Counted from the first letter of the stretch, positions 1-9,089 are shown. The stretch is 64,000 nucleotides of DNA from Streptomyces sp. NBC_01260 (GCF_036226405.1 NZ_CP108464.1:6696001-6760000), one strand, 5' to 3'. Numbers and translations are program-made. The notes: a model not told the origin generated them from the letters alone.

Positions 1-190
1 ACAGCTACCTCGTCCCTGCGCTCGAATGCCGGTGCGGGTGCCGGTCCCGGCTGTGTACGTTCCCGGACGCCGCCCACGGTGTGCGGGCGGGGCGAGAGCG
101 TACCAGCGCACCCCGGAAGCGCTTCGACGCGGGTGCGTAACCAAGTAAGACGTAACACGGCGAAAACCTGAAGGGCCCGGGACGCGGCGA

Positions 191-225
191 ACGCCCCGGT
201 ACCCCGAACCGGGGTACCGGGGCGT
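191..225 (-). terminator. Hairpin terminator after the PBP gene
   Basis: Perfect 15-bp inverted repeat (ACGCCCCGGTACCCC and its complement) around a 5-nt loop, 14 bases past the PBP stop codon. There is no clear U-run, as is common in Streptomyces. Bases 1-190 to its left show no convincing gene on either strand. Confidence 0.8.
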
Positions 226-238
226 CATGTTCCTCCGG

Positions 239-1690
239 TCACCGCTGGAGCGCGGCCTTCATCATCTTCTGGGCGATCGGGGCCGCGAGGCCGTTGCCGC
301 TGACCTCCGACGCCGCCGAACCCGAGTCCTCCACGATCACGGCGACCGCGACCTCCTGGCCGCTGGACCTGTCCTTCGCGTACGAGGTGAACCAGGCGTA
401 CGGGGTGTTGCTGTTGCCCACGCCGTTCTCCGCCGTGCCCGTCTTGCCGCCCACCTCGGCGCCGTCGATCCGGGCGTTGGTGCCGGTGCCCTGCTCCACG
501 ACGGTCACCATCGCGCTGCGCAGCTGCTTGGCGGTGGACTCGGAGACGACGCGCTTCATGTCGCCGTCCGCGAAGTCCTCCAGCGTGCCGCCCTCGGAGT
601 CCGTCACCTTGGAGACCATGTGCGGTGCGGCCAGCTCACCGCCGTTGGCGAGGGTCGCGGAGACCATCGCCATCTGGAGCGGGGTCGCGGTGACCTCGAA
701 CTGGCCGATGCCCGTCAGTGCCGTCTGCGCGTCGTCCATCTTGGCCGGGTAGACGCTCTTGTAGGCCCTGACCGGCACATCGAGGTCCTCCCTGTTGAAG
801 CCGAACTTCTCGGCCATCGCCCGCACCTTGTCCTGGCCGAGATCGGCGGCGACCTTGCCGAAGACGTTGTTGCACGAGTACTGGAGCGCCACGCGCAGCG
901 TCGCGTTCTCGCAGGGGGCGGAGGCGCTCTCGTTCTTCAGGGGGGTGCTGGTGCCGGGCAGCGTGTAGGGCATCGGACTCTTCGTGGCCTCGTCGACCGA
1001 GCTGTACAGCCCGTTCTCCAGCGCGGCGGACGCCACCACCAGCTTGAACGTCGAACCGGGCGCCAGCGGCTGCCGCAGTGCGCGGTTGACCAGTGGCTTG
1101 TCCGGGTCCGCGAGCAGCTTCTTCCAGGTGTCGCCGTCCGTCGTCCCGCTGATGTCGGACGGGTCGTAGGAGGGCGAGGAGACCATCCCCAGGATCTGCC
1201 CGCTCTTCGGGTCGATCGCCACGGCCGCGCCCTTGTCGTCACCGAGGGCGTCGTGCGCCGCCTTCTGCACGTCCGGATCGATCGTGGTCAGCACACTGCC
1301 CGGATCGGCCTTCTCGCCTGTCACCACGTTCAGGGGGTTCTTCAGCCGGTCGTCGGTGCCGTCCAGCACATGGCTGTAGATCCCTTCGAGCTGGGTCGAG
1401 CCGTAGGCCTGTGAGCTGTATCCGGTGACGGCGGCGTAGAGGCCGTCCTGCTTGTAGGTGCGCTTGTACGCGAGATCGCTTCCCTCCGTCCTCCTCGATC
1501 CGGTGACCGGCGAGCCGGCCACGATGATGTCCCCGAGCGGCTGCGCGTACTGCGCGATGGTGTTCCGCCGGTTGTGGTCGTTGTCTGCGAGCGCCCGTGC
1601 CTGGTACGCCTGCACCCAGGTCGCCCGCCCCAGCAGGGCGAGGACCAGCAGCAGGCAGAAGACCGAGGCGCGCCTTATGGTCTTGTTCAT
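239..1690 (-). CDS. Penicillin-binding protein, class B transpeptidase (PbpA-like)
   Basis: Membrane-anchored D,D-transpeptidase that cross-links peptidoglycan outside the cytoplasmic membrane. The 483-aa product has an N-terminal membrane anchor (about residues 9-27). It then has a short dimerisation-type region and a C-terminal penicillin-binding domain with the three active-site motifs: STFK near residue 211, SCN near 271 and KTGT near 413. The length and short N-domain fit the actinobacterial PbpA/PBP2 group rather than FtsI. I start at the ATG giving MNKTIRRAS, because the anchor then lies at the N terminus; an ATG 60 bases upstream (1750) is also in frame. It sits alone, with a strong hairpin after its stop. 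The family call is firm. The exact role (growth, division or sporulation) cannot be read from sequence. Confidence 0.93.
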   Translation of the reverse strand: MNKTIRRASVFCLLLVLALLGRATWVQAYQARALADNDHNRRNTIAQYAQPLGDIIVAGSPVTGSRRTEGSDLAYKRTYKQDGLYAAVTGYSSQAYGSTQLEGIYSHVLDGTDDRLKNPLNVVTGEKADPGSVLTTIDPDVQKAAHDALGDDKGAAVAIDPKSGQILGMVSSPSYDPSDISGTTDGDTWKKLLADPDKPLVNRALRQPLAPGSTFKLVVASAALENGLYSSVDEATKSPMPYTLPGTSTPLKNESASAPCENATLRVALQYSCNNVFGKVAADLGQDKVRAMAEKFGFNREDLDVPVRAYKSVYPAKMDDAQTALTGIGQFEVTATPLQMAMVSATLANGGELAAPHMVSKVTDSEGGTLEDFADGDMKRVVSESTAKQLRSAMVTVVEQGTGTNARIDGAEVGGKTGTAENGVGNSNTPYAWFTSYAKDRSSGQEVAVAVIVEDSGSAASEVSGNGLAAPIAQKMMKAALQR

Positions 1691-1778
1691 CCCGTAGGGG
1701 GACGTGCGGGGTGCGGCGCGGCGTTCCCGGGTGTGCCGCTTCTCACCCATTCCTCATCGTCGCCGCCGTGTCCCCGGC

Positions 1779-2438
1779 TCAGCCCGGGGTGATGAACCCC
1801 GACTCGTAGGCCGCGATGACCGCCTGGGTGCGGTCCCGGGCACCGGTCTTCGCGAGGACGCCCGCCACATGGGTCTTCGCCGTCGCCGGGCCCACCCGCA
1901 GCCGCGCGGCGATCTCCGCGTTGGTGAGCCCGGCCGCCATCAGCCGCAGGACGTCCGACTCCCGGTCGGTGAGCCGGGCCACCCAGGCGGGTGCGGCGGA
2001 CGGCTGCCGCCTCCCGTACTCGGCCGCCAGGCCCCGTACCGCCGCGGGGAAGAGCAGCGAGTCGCTGCGGGCCACCAGCCGCACCGCCTGCACCAGTTCC
2101 TCGGCCGCGGCCCGCTTGAGGAGGAAGCCGGCGGCCCCGGCGCGCAGCGCCTCGTACACGTAGGAGTCGTGTTCGAAGGTGGTGACGACGATGATGCGGG
2201 GGGCCGGGTCGAGCGTGGCCAGGATCAGCTCGGTGGCTCGGATGCCGTCGGTCTCCGGCATCCGCACATCCATCAGCACCACGTCGGGGCGCAGTTCGCG
2301 CACCACGGAGACGGCCTCGGCGCCGGTCGAGGCCTCGCCGACGACCTCCAGTCCGCTCTCGGCGTCCAGGATGACCCGCAGGGCGGTACGGACCATGCGC
2401 TCGTCGTCGGCGACGACGACCCGGACCGACGTGCTCAT
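1779..2438 (-). CDS. NarL/FixJ-family response regulator
   Basis: Cytoplasmic two-component response regulator of 219 aa. The N-terminal receiver domain has the acidic pair DD near residues 11-12, the phospho-acceptor Asp in VLMDVRMP (about 54) and the conserved Lys in LLKR (about 106). A LuxR-type helix-turn-helix (LTDRESDVLRLMAAGLTNAEIA) follows at about 150-205. Its ATG overlaps the kinase stop in an ATGA, so the two are translationally coupled and are almost certainly a cognate pair. The target genes are unknown; the membrane protein encoded first in the operon is the obvious candidate signal partner. Confidence 0.95.
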   Translation of the reverse strand: MSTSVRVVVADDERMVRTALRVILDAESGLEVVGEASTGAEAVSVVRELRPDVVLMDVRMPETDGIRATELILATLDPAPRIIVVTTFEHDSYVYEALRAGAAGFLLKRAAAEELVQAVRLVARSDSLLFPAAVRGLAAEYGRRQPSAAPAWVARLTDRESDVLRLMAAGLTNAEIAARLRVGPATAKTHVAGVLAKTGARDRTQAVIAAYESGFITPG

Positions 2439-3685
2439 GGCCGCCCCCTTCCGGGAGTGCGCAGGGGGAGGCAGGCGGTCAGCCGCCACCCGCCGTCGTG
2501 CGGTCCGGCCCCGGTCCGGCCGCCGAGCAGTACGGCGCGCTCGGCGATGCCGTGCAGCCCGTGGCCGCCACCGGGGCGCAGCGGGGGAGGCCGTTCGGGC
2601 AGCGGACTGTCCATGACGATCTCCAGTTCCTCCGTGTGCACCGTGATCCGCAACCGGACCGGCGCACCGTGCCCGCCGTGCCGCAGCGCGTTGCTCAGCC
2701 CCTCCTGCACGATCCGGTACGCCTCGCGCGCCACGGCCTTGGCCACCGCGCCCTGGTCGCCCTCGGCGGAGTACGAGACGGGCACCCCGCAACGCGCCAG
2801 CAGCCCGTCCAGCGCGTCGAGCCCCGGGCCCGCCGGACCGGCGGCGTCCTCGGCGCCCTGCCGCAGCAGCCCGAGCACCGAGTCGAGCTCGCCGACCGTG
2901 CGCCGCGTCGTCTCCTCGATCGCGGTCAGCGCCTCGCGGACGAACTCCGGGTCGCTGTCCAGCACCCTGCGGGCCGCGCCCGCCTGGAGGGTGACGGCGC
3001 TGAGCGCGTGGCCGACCGAGTCGTGCAGTTCCCGGGCCAGTTGGTTGCGTACCGCGAGAGCGGCCGCCCGGCGTTCGGCGGCGGCCAGCCGGTCGTCGGG
3101 GGTCGGCCCCAGCAGCACCGGCGCCCGGTTCGCCAGCAGCGCCCCGGCCGCCGCCGCACAGCCGGCCATCGCCGCCAGCATCGCGATCCCGGCGAGCGGT
3201 GCCAGGGCCAGGAGCCACGGTCGGTCCAGCGCCTGCGGCACGTCCAGCGCCGGGGAGTCGCGCACGGTCGAGAGGAACGGCAGCACGCTCACGCCCACCG
3301 CGAAGGGGGTCAGCGCCAGCGTCATGCCGCTGATGATGCCGCCGAGCGCCACGTGCAGGGTGTACCAGAGCGCCGCGCGGGCCCGCGCCTGCCGGGTCCT
3401 GGCCGGCCCGTCGGCGAGCGGCCGGTCCGGCGGCAGACCGCACAGGGCGCGGGCGGCGGCCACCGACAGCGGCCGGGCGAGCGGGAAGAGCGCGGTCACC
3501 GCGGCCATCGGCAGGGCGAAGCCGAAGGCGGTCAGCTGGTTGACTGGTGAGCTGAAGACATTGGCGTCCGCACTGTACGAGCCGACGATCACCGTGCCGA
3601 CCAGGAAGTACGGCATCAACAGGGCGCCGCCGATGATCAGGTGCAGCCACCGCAGCCGGGCCCGCCGCCCGAGCAGCGGCGTCAC
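2435..3685 (-). CDS. Sensor histidine kinase (HisKA_3, NarX/DesK-like)
   Basis: Membrane sensor kinase of 416 aa. The N-terminal half carries about four to five hydrophobic segments without a large extracellular domain. The HisKA_3 dimerisation box follows, with the phospho-accepting His in ARELHDSVGHALSAV (near residue 220). An HATPase_c domain comes next, with an N-box (EGLSNALRHGG) and a glycine-rich G-box near the C terminus. The GTG start overlaps the stop of the upstream membrane-protein gene (GTGA), and the stop overlaps the regulator start (ATGA), so the three genes form one transcript. An intramembrane-sensing kinase of this layout often senses cell-envelope or membrane state; the signal here is not known. 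Confidence 0.94.
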   Translation of the reverse strand: MTPLLGRRARLRWLHLIIGGALLMPYFLVGTVIVGSYSADANVFSSPVNQLTAFGFALPMAAVTALFPLARPLSVAAARALCGLPPDRPLADGPARTRQARARAALWYTLHVALGGIISGMTLALTPFAVGVSVLPFLSTVRDSPALDVPQALDRPWLLALAPLAGIAMLAAMAGCAAAAGALLANRAPVLLGPTPDDRLAAAERRAAALAVRNQLARELHDSVGHALSAVTLQAGAARRVLDSDPEFVREALTAIEETTRRTVGELDSVLGLLRQGAEDAAGPAGPGLDALDGLLARCGVPVSYSAEGDQGAVAKAVAREAYRIVQEGLSNALRHGGHGAPVRLRITVHTEELEIVMDSPLPERPPPLRPGGGHGLHGIAERAVLLGGRTGAGPHDGGWRLTACLPLRTPGRGRP

Positions 3686-4692
3686 GCCCGGAGGCCGGAC
3701 GGCGGCCGCGTACCGGCCGCGCGCTCGGTCAGGAAGTACGCGCCCAGGGTCACCACCAGCGTTCCGACCAGCATCTGCACAGCGTAGGTCAGCACCAGGG
3801 CGGGGGTGGGCCGATGGGCCATGTCGTCGATGTTGCTCAGCGCGGCGAGGCCCATCCAGCCGCCCCAGCAGCCCACCGCGCCGGAGCCGCCCCAGGCCAG
3901 CGCGAGCGGCACCCGCAGCGGCAGCGCGGAGTTCCGGCGGAAGGCGAGGAGCACGACCCCGGCGACGGCGGCGGCGGCGAAGAGGACGTCGACCGCGTCG
4001 ACGACGCGGGAGCCGCTGTTGCTCTCCGCGATCAGGGCCTCGTTGAGCCCGGCGGTCGATCCGGCGGCCCAGAGCAGATGCATGGTGCCGGGGATCAGGG
4101 CGACCAGCGAGGCGGCGACGGCGGCGGCCCTCAGAGCGGGGGCCGTGGGGCTGGCGGGCAGCTCGCGCAGCGTGCCCTGCCAGAGGTGGCCCCAGCGGTC
4201 CTTCGCGTACAGCGCGAAGAGGGTTCCCAGGGTCAGGCCCTGGATGATGAAGCCGGTGTAGACGACGGCGAAGACCCATTCGTCCAGGAAGGGCCGGGCG
4301 GAGCCGCCGCTGCCGGTGATCTCACCGCCCAGGGCCTGGACCAGCAGCTGAAGCGGATAGCCGGTCATGATCGGCAGCAGCAGACCGGTCGCCACCCACA
4401 TCGGCAGAACGAGCGGCCAGGCGGGCACCCGCCGGCCCCAGGACTGGGTGAGCAGCAGGGCGATGACCACCACCGCGCTGTCCATCAGGACCGAGATGCC
4501 GTTGGCGACGATCATCGTGGTGCGGTGGTCGAGGAGCGAGCTGCCCTCGGGCATCCCGATGCGACTGCCCGAGATCCAGGCGGCCTTGAGCACGATGTAG
4601 GGCAGGCAGGAGATGATCGCGAGGGTGCGGAGCCAGCTGCGGAGCCGGCCGGTAACCGGTGCCGGGGCAGGCGCGAGCGGTGTCTGTGTCAT
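3682..4692 (-). CDS. Polytopic membrane protein, first gene of a two-component operon
   Basis: I do not recognise a named family. The 336-aa protein has about eight hydrophobic segments, starting with one near residues 20-40, and no large soluble domain. The start giving MTQTPLAPAP is chosen because the 13 upstream residues are Arg/Gly-rich and uncharacteristic. Its stop overlaps the kinase start by four bases, so expression is coupled to the kinase and regulator. It may be the protein monitored or controlled by that system. A regulatory or sensor-accessory role is inference from position only. Confidence 0.85.
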   Translation of the reverse strand: MTQTPLAPAPAPVTGRLRSWLRTLAIISCLPYIVLKAAWISGSRIGMPEGSSLLDHRTTMIVANGISVLMDSAVVVIALLLTQSWGRRVPAWPLVLPMWVATGLLLPIMTGYPLQLLVQALGGEITGSGGSARPFLDEWVFAVVYTGFIIQGLTLGTLFALYAKDRWGHLWQGTLRELPASPTAPALRAAAVAASLVALIPGTMHLLWAAGSTAGLNEALIAESNSGSRVVDAVDVLFAAAAVAGVVLLAFRRNSALPLRVPLALAWGGSGAVGCWGGWMGLAALSNIDDMAHRPTPALVLTYAVQMLVGTLVVTLGAYFLTERAAGTRPPSGLRA

Positions 4693-4748
4693 GCGGCCCA
4701 CGCTTCCGCGCGGCCCGCACGCGCACGTCATGCCGGGCGACGATCCGC

Positions 4749-4766
4749 CTCCGCCGAGCGGCGGAG
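4749..4766 (-). terminator. Short hairpin after the GNAT gene
   Basis: Seven-base perfect stem CTCCGCC/GGCGGAG around GAGC, 20 bases beyond the acetyltransferase stop and before the membrane-protein operon. It is weak in length but GC-only. Confidence 0.45.
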
Positions 4767-4785
4767 CCCGGCCGGCGGCGCGGGC

Positions 4786-5259
4786 TCACCCGGGCAGGGT
4801 GAACAGCAGCTCGTCCGTTTCCTCGCCGCGGGCGTGCGCGTAGCCGTGGTCCTTGCCCGTCACGGTGAACCCGCACTTCTCCAGTACCCGCCGCGATCCC
4901 GTGTTGTCGGCCGCGGCACGCGCGTACAGCGGGCGCTCGGGTACGGAGCCGAGCAGCGCCCGCAGCGCCGCGGTGGCCAGTCCGCGGCCCCAGTGCGCCC
5001 GGTCGATCCAGTAGGTGACCTGGCGGCTGTCCGGCGGTCCGTAGACTCCGGCGTTGCCGACCACCGCACCGTCGGCGAGCACGGTACGCATCACGACCGA
5101 CGCGTCGGCCAGGACGCGGCCCCAGTGGGCGTCGAACGCGTGCCGGTCGGTGGGGTCCTCGGCGGTGAAGGCGGCCGTGCGGACCGACTCCGGGTCGGCC
5201 ATCCAGGCGAAGAACAGCGGCAGATCGCCGTCCCGCACCGGGCGCAGCGAGACATCCAC
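4786..5259 (-). CDS. GNAT family N-acetyltransferase (RimJ/AacA4-like)
   Basis: Acetyl-CoA-dependent N-acetyltransferase of 157 aa. It covers a full GNAT fold: N-terminal VSLRPVRDGDLPLFFAWMADPE, a central beta4-alpha3 region (YWIDRAHWGRGLATAALRALL) for CoA binding, and a C-terminal RVLEKCGFTVTGK typical of RimJ/RimL and aminoglycoside-type acetyltransferases. The start is GTG, two bases after the IclR stop, so it is co-transcribed with that regulator. The acceptor substrate cannot be told from sequence. Confidence 0.88.
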   Translation of the reverse strand: MDVSLRPVRDGDLPLFFAWMADPESVRTAAFTAEDPTDRHAFDAHWGRVLADASVVMRTVLADGAVVGNAGVYGPPDSRQVTYWIDRAHWGRGLATAALRALLGSVPERPLYARAAADNTGSRRVLEKCGFTVTGKDHGYAHARGEETDELLFTLPG

Positions 5260-5261
5260 GG

Positions 5262-6032
5262 TCAGAGCCTCCGGGTCGCGAGCGTCAGCCGGTCGCGGGC
5301 GTCGAACAGCGCGTCCTTGACCATCTGCTCGTGCGCGGGCGTGAGCCGGGCGACCGGCACCGAGCAGCTGACGGCGTCACGGGCCGGGGTACGGTACGGG
5401 ATCGCGACACCGAAGCAGCGCAGCCCCAGGGTGTTCTCCTCGCGGTCCACCGCGTATCCCTGCTCGCGGATCAGGTGCAGCTCCTCGATGAGCTTCTCCC
5501 GGTCGGTCAGGGTGTGCTCGGTCAGCGCGGGCAGCGTCTCGGGCAGCATCTTGCGCACCTGCTCGTCACTGTGGGTGGCCAGCAGCGCCTTGCCGAGCGA
5601 GGTGGAGTGCGCGGGCAGCCTGCGGCCGACACGGGTGAAGGGGCGCAGATAGTGCTGGGACTGGCGGGTGGCGAGGTACACCACGTTCGTCCCGTCGAGA
5701 CGGGCCAGGTGGATGGTCTCCGTGGTGTCGTCCGAGAGCCGGTCCAGGGTGGGGCGGGAAGCCGCCACCACCTCGTCGCCGTCGATGTACGAGGTGCCGA
5801 CCAGCAGCGCCCGTACCCCGATCCCGTACCGCGTCCCGGTCGCGTCCGTCTCCACCCAGCCCAGCTCGACCAGGGTGCGCAGCAGCATGTAGAGGCTGGA
5901 CTTGGGGTAGCCGACGGCCTCCTGCACCGCGGCGAGCGAGTGCATGCCCGGCCGTCCGGCGAAGTACTCCAGCAGCTCCACCGTCCGTACCGCGGACTTG
6001 ACCTGTGCCCCACCAGACTCGGCAACCGACAT
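5262..6032 (-). CDS. IclR-family transcriptional regulator
   Basis: DNA-binding regulator of 256 aa. The N-terminal winged HTH (AVRTVELLEYF...SLAAVQEAVGYPKSSLYMLLRTL) is followed by an IclR effector domain (TIHLARLDGTNVVYLATR; LPAHSTSLGKALLA; GYAVDREENTLGLRCFGVAI). The start at 6032 has a GGAAGGGG ribosome site upstream; an earlier in-frame ATG at 6056 lacks one. It is divergent from the aldehyde dehydrogenase operon, with a TGTTC-N8-GAACA palindrome between them. It probably represses that operon and itself in response to a sugar-acid or hydroxyproline-type metabolite (inference). Confidence 0.94.
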   Translation of the reverse strand: MSVAESGGAQVKSAVRTVELLEYFAGRPGMHSLAAVQEAVGYPKSSLYMLLRTLVELGWVETDATGTRYGIGVRALLVGTSYIDGDEVVAASRPTLDRLSDDTTETIHLARLDGTNVVYLATRQSQHYLRPFTRVGRRLPAHSTSLGKALLATHSDEQVRKMLPETLPALTEHTLTDREKLIEELHLIREQGYAVDREENTLGLRCFGVAIPYRTPARDAVSCSVPVARLTPAHEQMVKDALFDARDRLTLATRRL

Positions 6033-6131
6033 CGCCCTACGCCCCTTCCAGCCCACTTACGAAACCTGCGACTTCTTGCCAACACCGAACGCCCGGAAAT
6101 AGAGTCGCTTCATATTCACGATCAGGAACTC

Positions 6132-6149
6132 TGTTCAGAATACCGAACA
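6132..6149. promoter_or_regulatory. Probable IclR operator in a divergent promoter region
   Basis: TGTTC-N8-GAACA palindrome between the divergently transcribed IclR gene and the dehydrogenase gene, matching the usual size and base preference of IclR-family operators. Confidence 0.55.
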
Positions 6150-6186
6150 TCTTCTGATGTGTGGCAGTGGAGCGGAAGGAAACACG

Positions 6187-7707
6187 GTGGCAGCAGCACC
6201 AGTCTGGAGCGTCGACCCCCGCACCGGGAACCCGCGTGAGCAGGTTGCGGTGGAGGCTACGGCGGAGGAGGTCGACCGGGCGGTCCGGGCCGCCCACGCC
6301 GTACGGGCCTCGCTCGCCGACCGCACCGTGCGCGCCGCGTTCCTGCGCACAGCGGCCGATCTGCTCGCCGAGGCGGGCGAGCACGTCATCGAGGCCGCCG
6401 ACGCCGAGACGGCGCTCGGCCCGGCCCGGCTCACCGGCGAACTCGCGCGCACGGCAGCCCAGTTGAGGGCCTTCGCGGAGGTCGTGGACGAGGGCGCGTT
6501 CCTCGACATCCACATCGACCACGAGGATGCCACCCGCACCCCGCCGTGGCCCGATCTGCGCCGCTACAAGATCCCGCTCGGCGTCGTCGCCGTCTACGCG
6601 GCCAGCAACTTCCCGCTCGCCTTCTCCGTCCCCGGCGGCGACACCGCCAGCGCCCTCGCGGCCGGCTGCCCCGTCGTCGTCAAGGCGCACCCCGACCACC
6701 CGGCGACCTCCGAACTCTGCGCCTCCGTGCTGCGCAGGGCCGCCGCCCAGGTCGGACTCCCCGAGGACGTCCTGATCCTGCTGCACGGTTTCGAGGCGGG
6801 CGTCGAACTGGTCCGCCACCCGCTCGTCAGCGCCGCCGGCTTCACCGGCTCGGTGCGCGGCGGACGCGCCCTCTTCGACGCGGCGGCGGCCCGGCCCGCC
6901 CCCATCCCGTTCCACGGTGAGCTCGGCTCCCTCAACCCCGTCGTCGTCACCGAGGCGGCCGCCGCCGAGCGCGGCGAGCAGATCGGTGCCGGTCTCGCGG
7001 GCTCGATGACCATGGGCGCCGGCCAGTTCTGCACCAAGCCCGGATTCGTCCTGGCCCCCGCGGGCGAGACCGGCGACCGGCTGCTGAAGTCGCTCACCGA
7101 GGCGGTCAGCGACACCGAGGCGGGCGTCCTGCTCGACCACCGGATGCGCGACGCCTTCCTCGCCGGAGTGCGCGAGCGCGCCGGACTCCCGGACGTGGAA
7201 GCCCCGGTCACCCCCGGAGCGGGCGGCGAACACACCGTCGCGGCCGGCTTCCTGACCGTACCGGCGGCACTGCTCACCACCGAGGGCCCGCACGACGCCC
7301 TCCTGGAGGAGTGCTTCGGCCCGGTCACCGTTGTGGCCCGCTACGCCTCCCAGGACGAGATCACCGCGGTCCTCTCCCGGCTGCCCGGCAACCTCACCGC
7401 CACCCTCCAGATCGCCACCGAGGAGGCCGACGGCAGCGCCGCCGCACTCCTCGCCGCGCTCACCCCGCTGGCCGGACGCGTCCTGGTCAACGGCTGGCCG
7501 ACCGGCGTCGCCGTCGCCCCCGCCCAGCAGCACGGCGGCCCCTACCCGGCCTCCACCTCCACCTCCACCTCGGTCGGCGCCACCGCGATCGAGCGCTGGC
7601 TGCGCCCGGTCAGCTACCAGAGCACCCCCGAGGCGCTGCTCCCGCCGGAGCTCCGCGAGGACAACCCGCAGGGCCTGCCGCGCCGGGTGGACGGACGCCG
7701 CGCATGA
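6187..7707 (+). CDS. 2,5-dioxovalerate (alpha-ketoglutarate semialdehyde) dehydrogenase
   Basis: Cytoplasmic NAD(P)-dependent aldehyde dehydrogenase that oxidises alpha-ketoglutarate semialdehyde to 2-oxoglutarate, the last step of non-phosphorylative pentose, glucarate or hydroxyproline breakdown. The 506-aa protein has the family features. These are ASNFPLAFSVPGGDTASALAAGCPVVVK in the cofactor domain, FTGSVRGGRALF, a catalytic Glu in HGELGSLNP and a catalytic Cys in GAGQFCTKPG. The GTG at 6187 is preferred to the upstream ATG because GAAGGA lies six bases before it. The next gene starts inside its stop (ATGA). It is divergent from IclR, which likely controls it. The family is secure; the exact upstream pathway is not shown here. 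Confidence 0.92.
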   Translation: MAAAPVWSVDPRTGNPREQVAVEATAEEVDRAVRAAHAVRASLADRTVRAAFLRTAADLLAEAGEHVIEAADAETALGPARLTGELARTAAQLRAFAEVVDEGAFLDIHIDHEDATRTPPWPDLRRYKIPLGVVAVYAASNFPLAFSVPGGDTASALAAGCPVVVKAHPDHPATSELCASVLRRAAAQVGLPEDVLILLHGFEAGVELVRHPLVSAAGFTGSVRGGRALFDAAAARPAPIPFHGELGSLNPVVVTEAAAAERGEQIGAGLAGSMTMGAGQFCTKPGFVLAPAGETGDRLLKSLTEAVSDTEAGVLLDHRMRDAFLAGVRERAGLPDVEAPVTPGAGGEHTVAAGFLTVPAALLTTEGPHDALLEECFGPVTVVARYASQDEITAVLSRLPGNLTATLQIATEEADGSAAALLAALTPLAGRVLVNGWPTGVAVAPAQQHGGPYPASTSTSTSVGATAIERWLRPVSYQSTPEALLPPELREDNPQGLPRRVDGRRA

Positions 7708-8315
7708 CCCTGCGAATTCCCGAACTCCCCTTCGGCCTCGAACCGTTCGGCCCCGCGGCCGGGTGGAGCTACCAGGACGGCACCCTGTCCGCCCGCGCGG
7801 GCGCCCGGCAGGACCGCTTCGTCCCGCCGGGCGGCGCCGCCCTCGACCCCGACAGCGACGCACCCCGGCTGCTGGGCGCCGCCCCGGAGGGCGACTTCCA
7901 GCTGATCGCCCGGGTCCGGGTCGGCTTCGCCGCCGCCTTCGACGCGGGGGTCCTCTACCTCCACGTCGGCGACCGCGAGTGGGCCAAGGTCTGCCTGGAG
8001 CTCTCCCCGGACCGCCCCACCATCTGCACCGTCGTCACCCGGGGCCACTCCGACGACGTCAACTCCTTTGTCGTGGACGGCGACAGCCACTGGCTGCGGC
8101 TGAGCCGTACCGGCAACGCCTTCGCCTGCCACGCCTCCGCCGACGGCGAGAAGTGGACCTTCGTCCGCGTCTTCGCCCTGGGCACCCCGGAGCAGGCGGC
8201 CGCCGCGTCCGTCGGCTTCCTGGTCCAGTCACCCACGGGGGACGGCTGCGAGGCCTCCTTCGACCGGATCGCGTTCCGCCCGACGGGCCTCGCCGACCTC
8301 CGCGACGGCAGCTGA
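7704..8315 (+). CDS. DUF1349 family protein (concanavalin-like fold)
   Basis: 203-aa protein of the DUF1349 family, whose members fold as a concanavalin-A-like beta sandwich. Visible signatures are the opening PFGLEPFGPAAGWSYQDGTLSARAGARQD, central DAGVLYLHVGDREWAKVCLEL and closing SVGFLVQSPTGDGCEASFDRIAF. There is no signal peptide, so it acts in the cytoplasm. Its start overlaps the dehydrogenase stop, so the two are coupled; a role in binding or processing a sugar-derived substrate of the same pathway is inference. A strong hairpin ends the operon. Confidence 0.88.
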   Translation: MTLRIPELPFGLEPFGPAAGWSYQDGTLSARAGARQDRFVPPGGAALDPDSDAPRLLGAAPEGDFQLIARVRVGFAAAFDAGVLYLHVGDREWAKVCLELSPDRPTICTVVTRGHSDDVNSFVVDGDSHWLRLSRTGNAFACHASADGEKWTFVRVFALGTPEQAAAASVGFLVQSPTGDGCEASFDRIAFRPTGLADLRDGS

Positions 8316-8342
8316 CCCAAGTCCCGCCGTGCGGGCTCGTCC

Positions 8343-8385
8343 GTGCCGCGTGGTGCTGTCCTGACGGACCTGCACCACGCGGCAC
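8343..8385 (+). terminator. Hairpin terminator after the DUF1349 gene
   Basis: Perfect 14-bp stem GTGCCGCGTGGTGC with its complement around a 15-nt loop, 27 bases past the operon stop. Confidence 0.75.
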
Positions 8386-8507
8386 GACCACAGGCGGCGG
8401 CGCACCCCCGAACGGCCGCCGTGCAGAGGGCAGGTGGCTTCCCCGCGCGACCGCCGTCGTACCCTGCCGGGAACCGCTTCACCTCAGCCGTCGACCGGGA
8501 GCCCCGC

Positions 8508-9065
8508 GTGAGCGATCAGCCTGGCCCGCAGACCAAGAAGCCCTTCCTGTACGTCGTCGTGTGCGCGGCCGGAATCGCCGGCGACGTTCACGAGCTGATC
8601 ACGGCCGCCCAGCGGGCGAACTGGGACGTGGGCGTCGTCGCCACCCCGCAGGGCCTCGGCTTCATCGACGCGGCGGCGGTGGAGGCCCGGACCGGCTACC
8701 CGATCCGCTCGGCCTGGCGCGCACCCGGTGACCCGCGACCGCTCCCGCCCCCCGACGCGATCGCGGTGGCCCCGGCCACGTTCAACACCATCAACAAGTG
8801 GGCGGCCGGAATCTCCGACACCCTGGCCGTGGGCATCCTGTGCGAGGCGTACGGCCTGGGCATCCCCACCGCCGTCCTCCCGCACCTGAACTCGGCCCAG
8901 GCCGCGCACCCCGCGTACCGGCTGAGTCTGGACCGGCTGCGCGGAATGGGCGTCATGATCGGCTCGTACGAACCCCACTCACCGAAGGCCGGCGGCGGGG
9001 GCGGCCGCTTCCGCTGGGAGGAAGCGCTGGAACTGCTCACTCCGAGGCTGTCCGCGCAGGCCTGA
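8508..9065 (+). CDS. Flavoprotein of the HFCD (Dfp/CoaC-like) family
   Basis: 185-aa flavin-binding protein. The glycine-poor N-terminal strand KKPFLYVVVCAAGIAGDVHELITAAQ and the motif APATFNTINKWAAGISDTLAVGILCEA match the flavin mononucleotide-binding HFCD fold found in phosphopantothenoylcysteine decarboxylase and peptide cysteine decarboxylases. Here it is a stand-alone domain. GTG at 8508 is taken as start because GGGAG precedes it by seven bases; the longer reading upstream is low-complexity. It is a single-gene unit between two hairpins or decayed DNA. Its substrate is unknown; a decarboxylase is possible but not proven. Confidence 0.85.
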   Translation: MSDQPGPQTKKPFLYVVVCAAGIAGDVHELITAAQRANWDVGVVATPQGLGFIDAAAVEARTGYPIRSAWRAPGDPRPLPPPDAIAVAPATFNTINKWAAGISDTLAVGILCEAYGLGIPTAVLPHLNSAQAAHPAYRLSLDRLRGMGVMIGSYEPHSPKAGGGGGRFRWEEALELLTPRLSAQA

Positions 9066-9089
9066 TCAGCAGCGCCGTGATGACGTGCC

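Noticed and set aside
1..190. Possible gene or promoter at the left edge
   Set aside because: No frame with native codon use and no clear promoter; likely the intergenic region of a gene outside the window.
1779..3650. Long open frame covering response regulator and kinase region
   Set aside because: Only the part from 2438 down is a real protein; the upstream extension is a shadow of the kinase gene.
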